Positions 6,149 to 8,618 of a stretch of DNA of 8,618 nucleotides are shown here, one piece after another; positions within the stretch are counted from its first letter, which is position 1; each line of letters opens with the position of its first letter. The notes under the pieces are model-generated. The model saw only the letters and a list, made by a program, of their open reading frames with translations. It did no database searches and was not told the DNA's origin. The position numbers were made by a program, and so were the translations under genes. Where the stretch lies: assembly GCA_023700825.1 (NCBI GenBank), contig JAMPYE010000170.1, forward strand, positions 1 to 8,618, given 5' to 3'. This DNA comes from Thermoanaerobaculia bacterium (GTDB lineage Bacteria > Acidobacteriota > Thermoanaerobaculia > Gp7-AA8).

Positions 6149-6177
6149 TCGTGATCGCGGCGGCGCGCTCCTATAAT
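6149..6177 (+). promoter_or_regulatory. candidate promoter of the luciferase-like monooxygenase gene
   Basis: A perfect TATAAT (6172-6177) stands out in GC-rich surroundings directly after a terminator. The -35 at 17-base spacing is poor (TCGTGA, 6149-6154). Transcription would start at about 6183-6185, only a few bases before the GTG at 6188, with no Shine-Dalgarno in between, so the mRNA would be nearly leaderless. Confidence 0.4.
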
Positions 6178-6187
6178 TCGGGCCACC

Positions 6188-7399
6188 GTGGAATTCGACA
6201 TCTTCTTCTCGATCAGTCAGACCGAGGTCGACGGGCGCATCCCGCCGGAGCGCGAGATGTGGCTCAACTTCTTCGAGCAGGTGGAGCTCGCCGACGAGCT
6301 CGGCTTCGGCACCGCGTGGGTCGCCGAGAGCCACCTGTCGACCGAGGTGCAGAAGACGAACCCCGACGCGGTGATCCCGCACTTCGTGGGCGAGGTCGGC
6401 CTCAACACCGACATCCTCCAGCTGGCGCACAGGATCTTCGCGAGGACCCGGCGGTTAGGCGTCGGCTCGGCGATCATGAACATCCTCTGCAACGGCGGCC
6501 CGATCGCGGCGGCTGAGCGTATCCGGACGTTCCTCTCGCTTCACGGGCTCGACGAGCGCGAGACGCGAAGGATCACGATCGGATTCGCCGCGGGACGATT
6601 CCCCTTCATTAACGTTCCGTACGGCATCGTGCCGCGCACCGCCGTCGATCGCGCTGCGTGGCCGGTCGTGAAGACGAAGATCTTCCAGGAGGCGACGGAG
6701 ATCTTCCTTCGTCTCCTCAAGGGCGAGACGCTCAACTCGTCGATGATCCGTCCGAAGGTGCTGCGGCGGCGCGATTTCCGGAGCGATGCCGACTGGGATC
6801 GCGTCGTCGAGGCGCACGGCGCTCCGGCGGTGGAGATCGAGATCCCCTCGTGGTGGGTCTTCCCGAACCTGAAGATCGTTCCGCAGGAGGCGCCGATGCA
6901 GCTGCTGAATCTGAGCATCGGATCGCACGACGCCGAGACGCAGGAGCTCGCGAACACGATCGTGCCGGTCGGCGTCTTCAACCTGTCGATCACGCCGGGC
7001 GACGAGATCGAGAAGACGAACGAGCGGATGCTGCGCGCCTACCATCCCGAGGGCGGAGGCTGGAAGCGCCGGCTCATGCCGCGCACCGTGCTCGTCTTCA
7101 TCAACGAGGAGCCGGGGCTCACGCGCGACGAGCGCAACGCCCGTGCGGCGGACGAGGCGAAGAGCGCGCTGGGGAACTACTGGAAGGCGCTCGAAGGGAC
7201 GCTCGACCCGGCGAAGGTCGAACGCGCGACGAACAACGCTCTGGTCGGCGACACGGAAACGATCGTCGCGCAGATGAGCCGCTTCCATCCCGACGACCGC
7301 CTCATGCTCTGGTTCGACTTCAACAACCACGATTCCGCCCGCGTGTGCAGGAACATGCGAGCGTTCATGGATGGCGTGGTCCCCGCGTTGCGGAATTGA
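6188..7399 (+). CDS. luciferase-like (LLM class) flavin-dependent monooxygenase
   Basis: This 403-residue cytoplasmic TIM-barrel flavoenzyme belongs to the bacterial luciferase-like superfamily, whose members use reduced FMN or F420 to oxidise diverse substrates. The first strand is MEFDIFFSISQ. The next conserved block, VELADELGFGTAWVAESHL (about residues 32-50), is the family signature, though E47-S48-H49 replaces the frequent E-H-H. Further family-like pieces are RRLGVGSAIMNI, ITIGFAAGRFPF (about 130-140), a YGIVPRT loop, MQLLNLSIGS, and a C-terminal GDTETIVAQMSRFHPDDRL. A segment near residues 190-235 (RRRDF to PNLKIVP) seems longer than in simple members. The start is a GTG without Shine-Dalgarno; it is kept because the first barrel strand begins immediately. 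The stop codon lies inside a heptamer repeat, so the last residues may not be native. Substrate and cofactor are unknown. No flavin reductase is adjacent. Confidence 0.85.
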   Translation: MEFDIFFSISQTEVDGRIPPEREMWLNFFEQVELADELGFGTAWVAESHLSTEVQKTNPDAVIPHFVGEVGLNTDILQLAHRIFARTRRLGVGSAIMNILCNGGPIAAAERIRTFLSLHGLDERETRRITIGFAAGRFPFINVPYGIVPRTAVDRAAWPVVKTKIFQEATEIFLRLLKGETLNSSMIRPKVLRRRDFRSDADWDRVVEAHGAPAVEIEIPSWWVFPNLKIVPQEAPMQLLNLSIGSHDAETQELANTIVPVGVFNLSITPGDEIEKTNERMLRAYHPEGGGWKRRLMPRTVLVFINEEPGLTRDERNARAADEAKSALGNYWKALEGTLDPAKVERATNNALVGDTETIVAQMSRFHPDDRLMLWFDFNNHDSARVCRNMRAFMDGVVPALRN

Positions 7400-7425
7400 G
7401 AATTGTGAATTGAGAATTGAGAGAT
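7393..7425 (+). repeat. AT-rich heptamer repeat, left arm
   Basis: Four tandem units of the heptamer GAATTGA (second unit ending T) are followed by GAGAT. It forms a 33-base inverted repeat with 7485-7517 (31 of 33 match), separated by 59 bases. The first unit contains the stop codon of the monooxygenase gene. Base composition contrasts sharply with the GC-rich genes on both sides. Confidence 0.85.
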
Positions 7426-7484
7426 GGAGAGCGAACACGCGACGCTGCGAAGGATGGCCATGCGATTAATAGAAGTGATTTTCA
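7426..7484. other. 59-base spacer between the inverted heptamer arms
   Basis: No gene is seen. The only notable piece is an AT-rich segment GATTAATAG (7464-7472) that could serve as a -10 region for the asparaginase gene, but no matching -35 is evident. If the arms pair, this would be the loop of a long hairpin. Confidence 0.4.
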
Positions 7485-7517
7485 ATCTCTCAATTCTCAA
7501 TTCTTAATTCTCAATTC
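7485..7517 (-). repeat. AT-rich heptamer repeat, right arm (inverted)
   Basis: This is the inverted counterpart of 7393-7425, again four heptamer units when read on the minus strand. It ends three bases before the ATG of the asparaginase gene and so occupies the place where a ribosome binding site would be expected. Confidence 0.85.
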
Positions 7518-7520
7518 AAT

Positions 7521-8567
7521 ATGCAAAACATATTCATTCGCCCTCGCCCTGACTGGCAGCCGCTCGTCGAGTACCGGCGCAACGGGATCGCAGAGAACAC
7601 GATCCATGGGGCGGTGGCGTGGGTCTCGGGAAAAAGCGTCATCCACTCGTTCGGCGGAAACGTCGAGTGCTACGGCCGCTCGATGCTCAAGCCGCAGATG
7701 ATGAAGGTCTTCGCGAAGGACCTCGAGAGCGTGCTCGACTCCGAGCAGAAGGCGATCTCGGTCGCCTCGCACAACGGCGACACCGAGCACGTCCGCGTCG
7801 TGAAGTCGATTCTCTCGGAGACCGAGTGGGGGCTGATGCAGGCGCCACTCGACGTTCCGCTCGTGCAGTTCGGCCGGCAGGTGCGCCGCCCGCGGCGCTG
7901 GTACCACTGCTGTTCGGGCGAGCACGCGGCGATCCTGCGCGGCTGCCGCATCCGCGGCTGGTCGCGCGTCGGCTACGTGTGGCCGCACCATCCGTTCTTC
8001 CAGGAGTTCCTCGGCTACATCTCCCGCGTCCTCGGGCCCGAGTGGCAGCGCGGCGTGATCGCGAAGGACGGCTGCGGGCTGCCGACGGTGAGCATGACGG
8101 TCGCCGACCTCGCGCGCCTCTACGCCGCGATGGTCACCGAGAAGAACGACGACTGGATCTGGGGCGCCATGATCGCCCATCCCGATCTCATCGGCGGCTT
8201 CAACCGGCTCGACTCGACGATTCTCAAGGCCTGCGGCGGGCGCGTCATCGCGAAGGAAGGAGCCGACGGCCTGCTCGGCATGGCGATCGAGCACCCGGAG
8301 TATCCGGAAGGTCTCGGCGTGGTGATCAAGATCGCCCACGGCTGGAACCCGCAGGCGACCTGGTACGTCGCGCGCTACGTGCTCGGCGTGCTCGGTTTCG
8401 AGTTCCGCAATCCGTACAAGCTGAGCCGGCAAAAGGCGTTCATCGTTCCCGACGTGATCCCCGAGGCGCTGCGGGGCCGGATGGAGTCGATCGTGCCGTG
8501 GGACTCGTGGGACCCGGACGTCGATCGCTGGGAGTTCGAGCCCGACGAGATGGTCCGACGGAGTTGA
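7521..8567 (+). CDS. L-asparaginase, Rhizobium etli type (class 3)
   Basis: This 348-residue enzyme is expected to hydrolyse asparagine to aspartate and ammonia. It has the layout of the R. etli-type asparaginase family, unrelated in fold to E. coli AnsA/AnsB. VEYRRNGIAENTIHGAVAWV is the N-terminal strand pair. RSMLKPQ holds S54-x-x-K57, equivalent to the Ser48/Lys51 pair of ReAII. ASHNGDTEHV holds S83 (Ser80), CCSGEHAAIL holds C131, KDGCGLPT holds C185, and RVIAKEGADG holds K245 (Lys263). The family normally has CSGKH, whose lysine joins the two cysteines at the Zn site; here it is E134. No signal peptide is seen. The ATG has no Shine-Dalgarno, since the repeat arm abuts it, and no earlier in-frame start is apparent. 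The stop lies within another heptamer repeat. The family call is good; activity is uncertain given E134. Confidence 0.85.
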   Translation: MQNIFIRPRPDWQPLVEYRRNGIAENTIHGAVAWVSGKSVIHSFGGNVECYGRSMLKPQMMKVFAKDLESVLDSEQKAISVASHNGDTEHVRVVKSILSETEWGLMQAPLDVPLVQFGRQVRRPRRWYHCCSGEHAAILRGCRIRGWSRVGYVWPHHPFFQEFLGYISRVLGPEWQRGVIAKDGCGLPTVSMTVADLARLYAAMVTEKNDDWIWGAMIAHPDLIGGFNRLDSTILKACGGRVIAKEGADGLLGMAIEHPEYPEGLGVVIKIAHGWNPQATWYVARYVLGVLGFEFRNPYKLSRQKAFIVPDVIPEALRGRMESIVPWDSWDPDVDRWEFEPDEMVRRS

Positions 8568-8580
8568 GAATTGAGAGTTG
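8561..8580 (+). repeat. AT-rich heptamer repeat, third copy
   Basis: Three heptamer units (GAGTTGA, GAATTGA, GAGTTGG) match 7407-7426 at 18 of 20 positions in the same orientation. The asparaginase stop codon falls within the first unit. Relative to the arm at 7485-7517 it is inverted, so the asparaginase gene lies between inverted copies. Confidence 0.75.
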
Positions 8581-8595
8581 GCGAGACGCGCGAGA

Positions 8596-8618
8596 TGTGG
8601 CGCAGGCACTCCTGCCTG
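8596..8618. repeat. dispersed palindromic repeat, second copy, cut by the window edge
   Basis: This is an exact 23-base inverted copy of 3105-3127. The palindrome continues beyond the window. It follows the heptamer repeat by 15 bases, so two repeat families meet downstream of the asparaginase gene. Confidence 0.75.

Noticed and set aside
7393..7517. CRISPR array
   Set aside because: The repeats are 7-base tandem units in inverted arms with no regular unique spacers, and no cas genes are present.
6188..8567. Functional operon linking the monooxygenase and asparaginase as a new pathway
   Set aside because: A 121-base gap filled by a long inverted repeat separates them, and no substrate link is evident from the sequence.
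7497..8609. 370-residue minus-strand ORF opposite the asparaginase gene
   Set aside because: The plus strand carries conserved asparaginase motifs. The antisense frame has no recognisable domain and runs into repeats at both ends.

Overview
The window comes from a GC-rich, Gram-negative bacterium. The evidence is two outer-membrane beta-barrel proteins with Sec signal peptides, a TonB-dependent receptor, and an MglA-type polarity GTPase. Gene content and codon use fit an Acidobacteriota-like chromosome, but that is an impression and no marker gene here settles it. I see no phage genes, transposase, CRISPR array, tRNA or rRNA.

Layout. (1) At the left edge is the 5' end of mglA on the minus strand. 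(2) A long leader on the plus strand holds a clear cobalamin riboswitch and a possible switching region, followed by a TonB-dependent receptor that is therefore best read as a vitamin B12 importer (BtuB). A small TFIIB-type zinc-ribbon gene follows and ends at a strong terminator hairpin. (3) About 300 bases without a gene are packed with hairpins and repeats. (4) A minus-strand pair encodes an inositol-monophosphatase-family phosphatase and a 3-methyladenine DNA glycosylase, with start and stop overlapping as ATGA. (5) A compact divergent promoter region, in which the two -35 boxes overlap, separates that pair from a plus-strand FadL/OmpP1-like outer-membrane protein that ends at a strong terminator. 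(6) A luciferase-like flavin monooxygenase, possibly expressed from a near-leaderless mRNA, is followed by a Rhizobium etli type (class 3) L-asparaginase. The asparaginase gene is bracketed by inverted copies of an AT-rich heptamer repeat.

The genes look like ordinary chromosomal housekeeping and transport functions, not one dedicated system. The less ordinary signals are non-coding: the riboswitch with mutually exclusive helices, the shared divergent promoter, the heptamer repeats that supply stop codons and frame the asparaginase gene, and a second dispersed palindrome present near 3.1 kb and again, inverted, at the right edge. The asparaginase also lacks the lysine expected at the family's metal site. 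I did not find convincing evidence of a wholly new multi-gene system.
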